37,383 bases of DNA from Acrocarpospora macrocephala. GTDB taxonomy: Bacteria; Actinomycetota; Actinomycetes; Streptosporangiales; Streptosporangiaceae. Of this stretch, positions 23,364-32,171 are shown piece by piece. The translations under genes were made by a program, and so were the position numbers. A model generated the notes under the pieces. That model was not told the DNA's origin. It worked only from the letters and a program-made list of their open reading frames with translations, and made no database searches. The stretch spans positions 1 to 37,383 of the forward strand of contig NZ_BLAE01000095.1 of the NCBI RefSeq assembly GCF_009687865.1. The letters run 5' to 3'. How positions within the stretch are numbered: position 1 is the stretch's first letter; each line of letters starts with the position of its first letter.

Positions 23364-25760
23364 ATGAGTAACGTGGAAGGTTCCGGCCGGCCCACCCAGC
23401 ACGAGGGCGCGGCACAGCAAGATACGTCGTTGACCCGGCGGGGCGTGCTCGGCATTTTCGGTGCCGCCGGTGCGGGTGCGTTGGTGTCGACGTTCACCGG
23501 CCCGCCCGGAGTGGGCCCGGTGAGCTTGGTGTCCGAAGCCGCGCCCGAGGTGTTGGTCCAGCGCGGCAGCGGGTGGGTCGGTGCCGCGCTGTCGCGTATC
23601 GACGGTCCGCTCAAGGTGCGGGGCATGGCGCGGTTCGCGGCCGAGTTCGCGCTCGACGACATGGTCTATGCCGCGCTCGTCTTCAGCACGATCGCCAAGG
23701 GACGGATCGCCACGCTCGACACCGGCGCTGCGGAGGCGGCGCCCGGGTTCGTGCTCGTGATGACTCACCGCAATGCTCCCCGGATGCAGCCGATGGTGCC
23801 GTTCGGGCCGAACGAGAAGGCGGCAGGCAACGACAACCTGCCGATCATGCAGGACGACCGGGTCCGCTGGAACGGCCAGCCGATCGCGGTCGTGCTTGCC
23901 GAGACCCAGGAGCAGGCCGACCACGCCGCCTCGCTGATCCGGGTCACCTACGAAGCGGAGCCCGCAACCACGTCTTTCGCGCAGGCGAAGGCGAACGGCA
24001 CCGAAGGCGCCGTGTATTTCCACCATGAGATCGGTGATGCGGAGGCCGAGTTGGCGGCTGCGGCGGTGTCAGTGGATGCCACCTACCGCACGCCGTATCA
24101 AAACCACAACGCCATCGAGCCGCACGCGGTCACCGTGGCATGGCATGGCGACGAACTGGTGGTGCACGACGCGTCGCAGTCGGTTGTGCACAATGCCTGG
24201 TCGCTCGCCCACATCCTCGGTATCGAGGAACGACAGGTCCACGTCACCTCGCCCTACGTTGGTGGCGCCTTCGGCGGGAAATTCATGGGGAGCCATCAGG
24301 TGCTGGCCGCGGCGGCGGCCAGGCTCGCCGGCCGCCCGGTGCGGCTCACGCTCTCCCGCGAGGGGGTGTACCGGATGGTCGGTGGCCGCGCGCTCACCGA
24401 ACAGCGGATGGCCATCGGCGCCCGCCGGGACGGTCGCTTCGACGCGATCATCCACACCGGGACCGCCACGCACACCAGGGACAGCCCGCATCCCGAGGCG
24501 TTCCCGTTCGTGAGCCTCAGCGCCTATGCGACGGGCAGCTTGAAGACCGACCTCCAGTGGGCGTTTCTGGACCAGGTCGCCAACGCCGCCATGCGCGCCC
24601 CGGGAGAAGCAGTCGGCAGCTTCGCCCTCGAGAGCGCAGTGGACGAGGTGGCGGTCGCCCTTGGCATGGACCCGATCGAGCTGCGGATCCGCAACGAGCC
24701 CAAGACCGATCCGCTCAACGGCGCCGAGTTCTCCTCCCGCAACGTCGTCAAGGCCTGGCGCGACGGCGCGGAACGGTTCGGCTGGGCGAAACGCAACCCG
24801 ATCCCCGGCGCGGTCCGAAAGGGCGAATGGCTGGTCGGCATGGGCTGCGGGACCGCTTCGCACATCTACAATCGGGAGAACGGTGGGGCGGCGCGGCTCA
24901 CGCTGACCAGCGACGGCACCGTCACGGTCGACATCGCCACACATGACGCGGGCATGGGCACCGAGACCGCACAGACCCAGATCATCGCCGAGAACCTGGC
25001 ACTCCACCCGGACCAGGTCGAGTTCCGGCTCGCCGATTCCGCAATGCCCGGCCTGGTCGCGGGCCGCGGGTCCAGTCAAACCACCACCGTCGCGGCGACT
25101 GTGGTCGAGGCCAAGAAGATGCTGGTCGCCGAACTACTCACGCTGATCCGTGCCGACTCACCGCTCGCGGGGCTCACCGCACAACAGGTCGGTCCCCGCA
25201 ACGCCGGCCTCGCCAAACTCGACGACCCCACCCGGCACGAGACCTACACCGCCATCCTCACCCGCGCCAAGCGCGACAAGGTCACCGTCGAGGCGAGCCC
25301 TGACGAACCAACGGAAATGAACGAGCGGTCAATGCACTCCTACGGGGCGATGTTCTGCGAGGTCCGCGTCAACGCCGTCACCGGCGAGACCCGGGTCAGC
25401 CGCATGCTCGGCTCGATGGACTGCGGGCGGGTCATCAACCCCAAGACCGCGGCCAGCCAGTTCCGCGGCGGCATGATCATGGCCATGGGGTTGGCACTGA
25501 CCGAGCACACCCACTACGACGAGCGCACCGGCCGCATCATGAACCCCAGCCTCGCCGAGTACCACATACCCGTACACCTGGACGTGCCGGAGATCGACGT
25601 CATCTGGACCGGCATCCCCGACCCACACGCACCCATGGGCGCCCGCGGCATCGGCGAGCTCAGCGTGACCGGCACCGCCGCCGCCATCGCGAACGCCATC
25701 TACAACGCCACCGGCAAACGCATCCGCGAACTACCCATCACCCTCGACAAACTCATGTGA
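23364..25760 (+). CDS. paoC: Aldehyde oxidoreductase molybdopterin-binding subunit, Tat signal
   Basis: A 798-residue catalytic subunit that binds the molybdenum cofactor and oxidises aldehydes to acids in the PaoC (YagR) group. It has the substrate and Moco regions (YVGGAFGGKFMG, MRAPGEAVGSFALE, GRGSSQTTTVAAT) and the base Glu765 in MGARGIGELSVTG near the C-terminus. The N-terminus carries a twin-arginine signal (LTRRGVLGIFGAAGAGAL, Arg25-Arg26), implying export of the folded complex. AGGAAGTGACGC precedes ATG 23364. No XdhC/PaoD-type maturation gene is in the window, so maturation must come from elsewhere. Confidence 0.93.
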   Translation: MSNVEGSGRPTQHEGAAQQDTSLTRRGVLGIFGAAGAGALVSTFTGPPGVGPVSLVSEAAPEVLVQRGSGWVGAALSRIDGPLKVRGMARFAAEFALDDMVYAALVFSTIAKGRIATLDTGAAEAAPGFVLVMTHRNAPRMQPMVPFGPNEKAAGNDNLPIMQDDRVRWNGQPIAVVLAETQEQADHAASLIRVTYEAEPATTSFAQAKANGTEGAVYFHHEIGDAEAELAAAAVSVDATYRTPYQNHNAIEPHAVTVAWHGDELVVHDASQSVVHNAWSLAHILGIEERQVHVTSPYVGGAFGGKFMGSHQVLAAAAARLAGRPVRLTLSREGVYRMVGGRALTEQRMAIGARRDGRFDAIIHTGTATHTRDSPHPEAFPFVSLSAYATGSLKTDLQWAFLDQVANAAMRAPGEAVGSFALESAVDEVAVALGMDPIELRIRNEPKTDPLNGAEFSSRNVVKAWRDGAERFGWAKRNPIPGAVRKGEWLVGMGCGTASHIYNRENGGAARLTLTSDGTVTVDIATHDAGMGTETAQTQIIAENLALHPDQVEFRLADSAMPGLVAGRGSSQTTTVAATVVEAKKMLVAELLTLIRADSPLAGLTAQQVGPRNAGLAKLDDPTRHETYTAILTRAKRDKVTVEASPDEPTEMNERSMHSYGAMFCEVRVNAVTGETRVSRMLGSMDCGRVINPKTAASQFRGGMIMAMGLALTEHTHYDERTGRIMNPSLAEYHIPVHLDVPEIDVIWTGIPDPHAPMGARGIGELSVTGTAAAIANAIYNATGKRIRELPITLDKLM

Positions 25761-25819
25761 CGGCAGCCCCGGTCGGGAGCGTGCCGCGTCAGCAGTGCAC
25801 CCGGCGTTCGGCGTTGGGC

Positions 25820-26185
25820 TCATGAGTGAATCCCGCTGGGTTGCGGATCGCGACGCCGGGGCTTGATGGTGATGGCATAGGCGGTTATCGCGAGGCCGGC
25901 GGACCCGATCGTGACGAGACCGAGAGGGACGGCGGTGTCGGCGCCGCCGAGGCCGACCAGGGGCGCGGAAAGGCCGCCGAACGCGAAGGAGTACTCCTGC
26001 GGCGACGGCCGGTAGATGCCCTGCAGGACGTAGGTGGCGCCGCCGAGATAGGCGAAGATCGCGGCGCCGCTCGGGGTCGTAGCGGAAGTGCCGGTCGAAC
26101 ATCAGCCGGCAGAGGCCGACGAACACGACCAGCAGCACGATGATCATGGACGTCATGTGGACGAGGAAGTCGTTGAAGCTCAGCC
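25820..26185 (-). pseudogene. Membrane-protein remnant, frameshifted and truncated
   Basis: Reading from 26185, the frame GLSFNDFLVHMTSMIIVLLV then VFVGLCRLMF resembles the C-terminal half of ArsB/SLC13-type permeases. Near 26060-26070 (at CGACCCCGAG) it shifts to a frame GAAIFAYLGGATYVLQGIY, GLSAPLVGLGG, LVTIGSAGLAITAYAI that runs to a stop at 25820. Both parts are hydrophobic. The 5' end is cut exactly where the recombinase remnant begins. The family assignment is weak. Confidence 0.5.
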
Positions 26186-26725
26186 CGGCTCAAGCACTTC
26201 GGCCTGTTCCTCGCCCGCATCGACCCCGACCTGGACTCGATCGCTTCCCTGGACCGGCAACGACATATCGAGCCCTACCTCACCTCGCTGGTCGACGCGG
26301 TCAACCCGAAACTCCCGCAGGCTCTGCCTCGCTACCTGCCTGTCGATGCCGACCGTCGCCTGGCCGAGGTCTTGCGGGACCGACCGAGCAACGAGCTGGC
26401 CGCCTGCGCCTTGCGGCTGCAACGCGCCTGCGGGCTTCGGATCGGGGAACTGCTCGATCTGGAACTGGACTGCCTCCACGAGGTTCCCGGTCACGGCAGC
26501 CGGTTGAAGATCGGTCTCGGCAAGCTGGAGACCGAGCGGATGGTCCCCCTTGATGACGACATCCTCGACCTGATCGACCACATCATCGCCCTGCGCTCGC
26601 ACGGCAGACCGATGCCGCACCCGCGCTACCGGCGTCCGGCCCAGTTCCTCGCCCTGGACGCCATCGCCGCCCGAGTCCGGCAGCATGAAGAGCAACTCCG
26701 CCGACTCATCGCCCGCACGAACTGA
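26183..26725 (+). pseudogene. Tyrosine recombinase remnant, C-terminal catalytic part missing
   Basis: An open frame without a start at its left edge encodes a SAM-like N-terminal piece (RLKHFGLFLARIDPDLDSIA), a shortened linker and the first half of the catalytic domain: ACGLRIGELLDLELDCL with the catalytic Arg and GKLETERMVPL with the beta-hairpin Lys. The HxxR box and catalytic Tyr are absent; the end (RRPAQFLALDAIAARV and on) is unrelated. Both ends are cut. It differs in type from the integrase fragment at 19.3 kb. Confidence 0.75.
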
Positions 26726-26777
26726 AAGCGTTAACCGGCCAACCCGAGAACCAAGACCATTAGCCGGATAAGCGCTC

Positions 26778-26996
26778 GACAACGCCGCCGCCGAATCGTT
26801 CAACTCCACCCTCAAGGTCGAATACGTCCACCGGAACCGCTTCGCAGCGCGGGCCGAAGCCCGCCTCAAGATCGCTACATGGATCGCCGATTTCTACAAC
26901 ACCCGCCGCCGACATAGCGCCGCCGACGGTCTACCCCCGATCGTCTACGAGCGGCAGATCATGACCGCGCGAACAGCCACCAAGGCAAGGTCATAG
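26778..26996 (+). pseudogene. IS3-family transposase (OrfB) C-terminal fragment
   Basis: 73 codons, DNAAAESFNSTLKVEYVHRN then FYNTRRRHSAADGLPPIVYE, ending in TAG. The final catalytic Glu of the DDE triad (AAESFN) and the N-RRRHS box are clear. The first two Asp residues and OrfA are absent and no terminal inverted repeats were found. Confidence 0.85.
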
Positions 26997-27072
26997 GAGA
27001 CCATCGCCGCATAACCGAGTCTCCACGCTTTCAGGGGATGGACAGTCTGGTGTTGGGGTTCTGGGGTGGTGA

Positions 27073-28353
27073 TCATCGGGGCGGGTCGGCCGAGGTGTGG
27101 GCGGGCAGCGGAAGGGGCCGATCGGTCAGGAATGACCGCAGGAGGCGGGTGTAGGGGTCGGGCTGGTCGCCCGCGATGGCGTGACCCGCACCAGCGATGG
27201 GCACCAGTGTGGAGTTGGGGAGAGTGCGCCGGTAGTCGTAGGTCCCTTCCCAGGGCACGAAGTCGCAGGAGCCGCGCATGATCAGTACCGGTACCCGGAT
27301 CTGGCGCAGCTTAGGGCGGGGGTCGGGCACCTGGCGGAAGTCGTCGCTGGTGATCTGGTTGACGTAGAAGCCCTGGCGGTTGTGGTGGGGCTCCCGTACG
27401 GGCATGCCTGGGCACGAGCCGGTGCCGCGACTCACCAGCGCGAGTTCATGGAAGCGCTCGTCGGCCTCGCGATCACTCATCAGGGCGTGCGCGGCGTTGG
27501 GGTTGATGCCCAGTAAGAGGGACATGGTGAGCATCCGGGGCGAGCCGGTCAACTCGTCGTAGCGTTGCTGCTGCTCGGGGGTGAGACGCTGCGAGAGATC
27601 GCTGTCGGGTTGAGAGCCGGGCCACAGCGCCCCGGGTGAGGTGAGGACCACCTTGGCGACGCGATCGGGATGCGCTTCGAGATACTGGGCGGCGAGCGAG
27701 CCGCCCCAGGACTGGCCGACAATGATGATCTTGTCCGCGCCGATGGTGTGGCGGATCGCCTCGAGGTCGGCGACGTGCCGGGCGACCGTGTAGCCGGTGA
27801 CGTCGGACAGCCGGGTGGAGCGGCCGGCGCCGAGTTGGTCGTAGGAGTACACGTCGAAACCCACCGCGGTCAGGGCCTCGCCACCGACCGGGATGCCTTC
27901 GCCGGGGGTGCCGGGGCCGCCGTGCAGGAAGATCACCGGTGCGGTGCGGGGCTTGCCGGTGGCGGCGGCGTGGACGTAGGCGATGCGGGAGCCGGTTGGC
28001 AGATCCCAGTAACGAACGCCTGCGGGAGCCGGGACGGCTTGTGGGATCGCGCCTGGTCGCAGGACGGTGGCGGATGCGAGCACGGCCACGGCGGCCGTCA
28101 CGCCAATCGCGGCCAGAATCGCGGGCTTGCGGCCGCCGTGCGCGCCGAGCAGGGTGAACGCCGGTCGGCTGAGCAGGAAGGTGGTGCCGGCCGTCGCCAC
28201 TAGCCCGACAGCCGCGAGGATGGGGATGGCCGTGCTGGCGGCTGCGGTGACGAGGAAACCGGCGGCGCCGACGAGCGGCGCCGTCGCCATCGCGGTCAGA
28301 AGAAGAACGCCGCCGAGCAGGCGGCGGGTGAGAGTGCGTGCCATGGAGTTCAC
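27073..28353 (-). CDS. Membrane-anchored alpha/beta hydrolase (proline iminopeptidase-like)
   Basis: A 426-residue protein. Residues about 5-100 hold three to four hydrophobic helices. The hydrolase domain has the oxyanion motif FLHGGPGTPG, the nucleophile in GQSWGGSLA, SYDQLGAGRS and a late His in AGAGHAIAG with Asp in CDFVPWEG nearby. HGGPG and GQSWGG are the proline iminopeptidase/TAP-type pattern; peptide or ester substrates are both possible. The catalytic domain probably faces outside, given the N-terminal membrane part. Two ATGs (28353, 28344) fit. It lies 116 bp downstream of the response regulator in the same direction and may be its target. Confidence 0.85.
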   Translation of the reverse strand: MNSMARTLTRRLLGGVLLLTAMATAPLVGAAGFLVTAAASTAIPILAAVGLVATAGTTFLLSRPAFTLLGAHGGRKPAILAAIGVTAAVAVLASATVLRPGAIPQAVPAPAGVRYWDLPTGSRIAYVHAAATGKPRTAPVIFLHGGPGTPGEGIPVGGEALTAVGFDVYSYDQLGAGRSTRLSDVTGYTVARHVADLEAIRHTIGADKIIIVGQSWGGSLAAQYLEAHPDRVAKVVLTSPGALWPGSQPDSDLSQRLTPEQQQRYDELTGSPRMLTMSLLLGINPNAAHALMSDREADERFHELALVSRGTGSCPGMPVREPHHNRQGFYVNQITSDDFRQVPDPRPKLRQIRVPVLIMRGSCDFVPWEGTYDYRRTLPNSTLVPIAGAGHAIAGDQPDPYTRLLRSFLTDRPLPLPAHTSADPPR

Positions 28354-28469
28354 GCTAGAAGCGGGGAAACGCCCTTCCCTGCGCCTTCAGGACCGTCTTG
28401 GACCCTGTGGAACCCCGCTGTCCGGCGGATGCCGCACCCCGCCTCACGGCGGAGGCGCGGTGGCACGGC

Positions 28470-29135
28470 TCAGGTGCCGTTGCCTCTATCACCCGGCTTC
28501 ACCAGGCCGGTTTCGTAGGCGGCGATCGTCGCTTGGACCCGGTCCCGGACCCCGAGCTTGGCGAGGACGGCAGCGACGTGATCTTTGACGGTGGCCGGGC
28601 TGATCTCGAGGTCGGCGGCGATCTCGGCGTTGGTCAGGCCGCGCGCCACCCGCAGGAGCACCTGTCTTTCGCGGGCGGTGAGGACGGACAGCCGCTCAGC
28701 GTCGACCGGGCCGGGTCCGGCGGCGAAATGGTCAAGCAGCCGCCGTGTCACGGCGGGATCCAGCAGCGCCTCTCCGCCGGCGACCACGCGGATCGAATCG
28801 ATCACGCGGTCGGGGTCGGTGTCTTTGAGCAGGAAGCCGACCGCGCCGGCGCGCAGGGACGCGAACACGTACTCGTCGAGGTGGAACGTGGTCAAGACGA
28901 TGACCCTCGTGGCGGGCACTGCAGCGGTGATCTTTGTGGTGGCGGCCAGTCCGTTCATGCCCGGCATCCGGATGTCCATGAGCGCGACGTCGGGCCGCAG
29001 GGAGGTCGCGAGTTCCACGGCCGCCGCACCGTCGGCCGCCTGGCCGATCACGCTCAGGTCCGGCTCAGCGTCCACGATGGCGGCGATCCCTGCGCGCACT
29101 ACGGCCTGGTCGTCGGCCACCATCACCCGGATCAC
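28470..29135 (-). CDS. NarL/FixJ-type response regulator
   Basis: A 221-residue regulator with an N-terminal receiver (VMVADDQAVVRAG, phospho-acceptor Asp54 in ALMDIRMPG, Thr in VLTTFH, Lys in LLKDTDPD) and a C-terminal LuxR helix-turn-helix (LTARERQVLLRVARGLTNAEIAADL, written over two helices, then ISPATVKDHVAAVLAKL). The GTG at 29135 overlaps the kinase stop as GTGA, so both are made together. Cognate regulator of the adjacent tandem histidine kinase. An in-frame start at 29159 would lie inside the kinase gene and is less likely. Confidence 0.92.
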   Translation of the reverse strand: MIRVMVADDQAVVRAGIAAIVDAEPDLSVIGQAADGAAAVELATSLRPDVALMDIRMPGMNGLAATTKITAAVPATRVIVLTTFHLDEYVFASLRAGAVGFLLKDTDPDRVIDSIRVVAGGEALLDPAVTRRLLDHFAAGPGPVDAERLSVLTARERQVLLRVARGLTNAEIAADLEISPATVKDHVAAVLAKLGVRDRVQATIAAYETGLVKPGDRGNGT

Positions 29136-31384
29136 GACAAGAACACCTCTGGCAGCCACACCTGTGCCGCCCCGCCGTCGGCGATGGTGAGTGTACCGTC
29201 TGCGGCGTCCGCAAGCGCGCGCAGCCGCCGCTGGACAGCGGGACTGGTCGGCGACCGACCCGACACCGTGATGCCCTCGTCGAGGAAGATCACGGTGACG
29301 GCCGCTCCTTCGGTGAGCAGTTCCCGTGCGACCTGGTGGGCGGTGGCCTCGGTAACCGGTGGCAGTGGCCTGCGAAACCCCAGGTAGCGGGCCGCGCCGC
29401 CGTGACGTGCCGCCAGAGCGGCGATGCCGTCCACGGTCGGTGGCGGGTCATCGCTGACATCGCGTTCCCGTGCCTGAGCCAGCAGCTCCCGCAACGCGCT
29501 CAGTCCGGCCTTGGCCTCAGCGAGGACGACCTCCAGGTTTCCGACGTCGGCTCCGTTGGCCACCCGCTGGGCATGCTGGCGTGCTGTACGGTGCAGGCCG
29601 CCGACGATCCGGTGGCGCTCGACCGTCGCCGCCATGACCGCGTCCCGCTCGACCAGGTCCCGCTCTCGAGCGAGTGCCGTGCCGCGCCGCCGACGACGCG
29701 ACGCGACGAACCTCCCCAAAGCCCAGGCCGCCCAAGCAGGCAGGGCCAGCGCCGCGGTCAACACCAGCCATGCGGCCGGACGATCACCTGTGATGCCATC
29801 GCCGCTAACAAGCGCCAGTCCGCCACAGCCTGCCACCGCGGCAGGTGCGAGCCAATCTCGGGCACTCCTACGGCAGGCGCCGATCGCGTAGACCAGCACC
29901 AATTCCACCCACCAGCACCACAGGAACGCGTCGTTGATCGGCGGTCCCGGCCAGCCCGCAATGTCCATGCCCAGCCACACCATGATGGTGGCGAGTGCGA
30001 CCACCAGACTGCGGCGAGAGGCGTTCCTGCGCCACCAGAGGGGCAGCGCGTGCAGGGCGAACAGCACCGCTAGCAGCACGCTCGCGCCTGGAGAGGCGAA
30101 CGGGTCGAGGTCGTCCTCGGGCAGTAGGTTCGCGCCCAGTGAGAGCGCGATTGCCAGGATGACCAGCGTACCGTCGAGTGCTGATGAACCGCGCCAGCCA
30201 CCCGTGCGCCCCGCCCCGGTCAGGCCCGGTCCATCGGTCGTCGTGCCGTGCGGAGACCACTCGAACGCGTCGACAGGCTGGGGGATGACGGCCCGCACCT
30301 CCCAGCCGCCGTCCTTGGGGCCGGCCCGCAGCGATCCGCCGACGGCCTGCACGGCCGAGCGCAGTCCGGCGAGCCCGCTCCCTGTGCCGAGACCGGGCAC
30401 CGCCGCGGTGCCGCCGGAGTCGATGACCGTGACGGCCAGTTCCCCGGACAGACCGTCGATCCGGACATGGGACGCGCCCCCCGCATAACGCATCGCATTC
30501 GTCAGCGCCTCGCGAACCACCCGGTAGGCGATGACAACGACCTGTGGTGGCACGACGGCGATCGTACGCCGGTAGTCGAGGCCCTCGTGCTCGGCGACGA
30601 GCGCATCGATGTCCTCCAGCGTCCTGGGTTCGGCCGCCTCGGCCAGGCGGTCCAGTTCCGCCACCGCCTGGCGCCCGGCTTCGGCGGCGTGCCGGGTGGC
30701 CTCCGTGGTGAGCCGCGGGTCGGCGAGGCGGGTGGCGGCGGTGGCCGACACCACGATTCCGGTGAGCCGGTGCGCGGTCACGTCGTGCAACTCCGCCATC
30801 AGCCGTGCTCGTTCCGTGCTGGCAGCCAGGAGCGGCACCGACGAGGCCCTCGCGCGGTACGCGGTGACAGCGGCTCGGCCAGCCTGCCTGCGCCGCCGAG
30901 ACCGGCCCATCACCCAGACCACGGCCGTCATAGCCGTGGCCTGGAGAGCGAGCCCCGCAACGGTCCTCGCCGGTGCACCGGCGGCAAGAGCCACCCCACC
31001 CGTGACCAATACGGCGGCGAAGGCCCCGGCCGCGGCAAGTCCAGCCGTGCGGTGCACGGCCAGCGCATGAAGAGCGACCAGCACCGCCACCGGCCCCGCC
31101 AGAGCGCCACCGGCCGTGCCGATGCCCAGCACCGCTGCCAGCAGCGTGCCGCCAAGGGCCCACACAGGTATGACGCGGCGGCAGGTGAGAGAGACAAAGG
31201 CGGTCCCCGTACTCACAGCCGAGAGCACCGATTCGGGAAGCCCCTCGTACACAGAGGAGAATCCCAGTTCCGGAACCCTCGGCAATATCCCCCAGAGACC
31301 ATGCGATGCTGAGAGCAGGATTTGCGCGACGACCAGGCCGCCCGGAAGCAGCGTCTCTCGCCATCGCGGCCTACCAGCGCTCAC
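29132..31384 (-). CDS. Tandem histidine kinase: active HisKA_3 module plus degenerate second module
   Basis: About 750 residues (from the GTG at 31384). The first half has five to six membrane helices, a HisKA_3 dimerisation helix with His200 (MAELHDVTAHRLTG) and an HATPase with N box REALTNAMRYA (Asn296), G1 VIDSGG and G2 GSGLAGLRSAV. The second half repeats the plan: five to six helices (from about 405), a helix with GGLHRTARQHAQRV (His598) and an ATPase-like domain where the N box reads ARELLTEG and no G boxes are seen. The second module is therefore a pseudokinase, perhaps a built-in sensor or regulator. The start is uncertain: TACGCT eight bases before GTG 31384 fits a leaderless -10; the frame is open to 31543. 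Confidence 0.85.
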   Translation of the reverse strand: MSAGRPRWRETLLPGGLVVAQILLSASHGLWGILPRVPELGFSSVYEGLPESVLSAVSTGTAFVSLTCRRVIPVWALGGTLLAAVLGIGTAGGALAGPVAVLVALHALAVHRTAGLAAAGAFAAVLVTGGVALAAGAPARTVAGLALQATAMTAVVWVMGRSRRRRQAGRAAVTAYRARASSVPLLAASTERARLMAELHDVTAHRLTGIVVSATAATRLADPRLTTEATRHAAEAGRQAVAELDRLAEAAEPRTLEDIDALVAEHEGLDYRRTIAVVPPQVVVIAYRVVREALTNAMRYAGGASHVRIDGLSGELAVTVIDSGGTAAVPGLGTGSGLAGLRSAVQAVGGSLRAGPKDGGWEVRAVIPQPVDAFEWSPHGTTTDGPGLTGAGRTGGWRGSSALDGTLVILAIALSLGANLLPEDDLDPFASPGASVLLAVLFALHALPLWWRRNASRRSLVVALATIMVWLGMDIAGWPGPPINDAFLWCWWVELVLVYAIGACRRSARDWLAPAAVAGCGGLALVSGDGITGDRPAAWLVLTAALALPAWAAWALGRFVASRRRRRGTALARERDLVERDAVMAATVERHRIVGGLHRTARQHAQRVANGADVGNLEVVLAEAKAGLSALRELLAQARERDVSDDPPPTVDGIAALAARHGGAARYLGFRRPLPPVTEATAHQVARELLTEGAAVTVIFLDEGITVSGRSPTSPAVQRRLRALADAADGTLTIADGGAAQVWLPEVFLS

Positions 31385-31660
31385 AAGGATCAAGCGTAGG
31401 CTGCTGCGTGGAATGGGCGACCCATTCGTTTCCACCAGGAGGGCGCGCGAACCGGCGGATGTCCGGAACCCCTCCCTCCGACTCCGTCCGATCGAGCGAC
31501 GTGGTCCGGTCAGCGGTCGTCTGCGCTGGTGAGGCCAGAGCATTGACGGCGAGCTGGGTCCTGCCGCGGGTGTGGAGCCTGGCGAGCAGTCGGCTGACGT
31601 GAGTCCGGACGATGGCGGGGCTGATGAATAGGGGCCGCTCGATCTCCTCGTTAGTGGTTG
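31371..31660 (-). pseudogene. LuxR-type response regulator C-terminal remnant
   Basis: From about 31660 the minus strand encodes TNEEIERPLFISPAIVRTHV then SRLLARLHTRGRTQLAV, the recognition half of a NarL/LuxR helix-turn-helix (compare ISPATVKTHVSRLL in the family). The receiver and first HTH helix are missing and the frame runs on past the normal end to a TAG at 31371-31373, overlapping the kinase start. It is not a copy of the neighbouring regulator. Confidence 0.7.
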
Positions 31661-31921
31661 TCTCGGAACCGGAACTCTGAGTGATTTCGTTCGGGATTCG
31701 GCCTTAGCCAGCCGATCAAGCGGTCACTGATTGCCTACGATCACAGGGGCCGTGTTCATGCCATGGCGACGAGCACACCGGAGGGGTGCGGTGTGCCCGT
31801 ATGTCATGAACCGATGTGACACGCGCTGGCATAATCCGGTACGAAAATCGGCGGATTAATGGCTAGAACGGCACGAATTGACACACCTGAGGGCTGAACG
31901 GGACAGGCCGTCACGCGAGGT
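31661..31921. other. Right-end intergenic region of the island
   Basis: No gene seen. It holds an 8-bp-stem hairpin, GCACACCG (31773-31780) with CGGTGTGC (31789-31796), and relatively AT-rich DNA from 31805 to 31880. Such sequence next to an att site often binds integrase arms or excisionase, but no repeated arm site was identified. Confidence 0.35.
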
Positions 31922-31971
31922 AGCTGACTCTTAATCAGCGGGTCCGGGGTTCGAGTCCCTGGCGGCGCACC
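31922..31971 (+). repeat. Right attachment site: 3' fragment of tRNA-Lys
   Basis: Exact 50-bp copy of 16419-16468, covering the anticodon arm, variable loop, T arm and 3' acceptor strand. The 5' half of the tRNA is absent, so it is not a functional tRNA. It marks the far end of the island. Confidence 0.9.
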
Positions 31972-31976
31972 AGAAG

Positions 31977-32007
31977 AACCCCAGTTCACATGCTGTGAGC
32001 TGGGGTT
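31977..32007 (+). terminator. Terminator hairpin after the tRNA-Lys fragment
   Basis: AACCCCAG (31977-31984) pairs with CTGGGGTT (32000-32007), with an inner TCAC/GTGA stem and TCTTTATTT after it, as at 16475-16505 with one loop change. Probably the original chromosomal tRNA-Lys terminator, displaced by integration. Confidence 0.85.
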
Positions 32008-32171
32008 TCTTTATTTGGCGCCTAGTCCCATCGGCCTTGCTACGGAGTTTTCGATCTTTCGACGAGCCGTCACCCACGAATCGGAGGCCCGAGTCCACCG
32101 AGGGGAATACGTTCGGCCAGCAGCAGTTGGTGCGGCGCGGGGGCCGGGAGCGGCGGCACCAGCGTAGGGGT

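Larger units (their letters stand above)
16419..31971. mobile_element. Decayed 15.5-kb genomic island integrated at tRNA-Lys
   Basis: Bounded by the 50-bp att repeats. Contents support foreign origin: an integrase C-terminus (19.3 kb), a second tyrosine-recombinase fragment (26.2 kb), IS21, IS3-type and other transposase remnants, and cargo of TetR-controlled oxidoreductases, a molybdenum aldehyde oxidoreductase, a hydrolase and a two-component system. No intact integrase, excisionase or conjugation gene is seen, so the island should be immobile on its own. Confidence 0.85.

Noticed and set aside
16419-31971. Functional prophage or integrative conjugative element
   Set aside because: No capsid, tail, replication, relaxase or FtsK-like transfer gene, and both recombinase genes are broken.
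31804-31989. A 61-codon minus-strand ORF containing APPGTRTPDPLIKS, and the similar tail of the ORF ending at 16432
   Set aside because: These are antisense readings of the tRNA-Lys T arm and anticodon arm, a well-known spurious ORF, not proteins.
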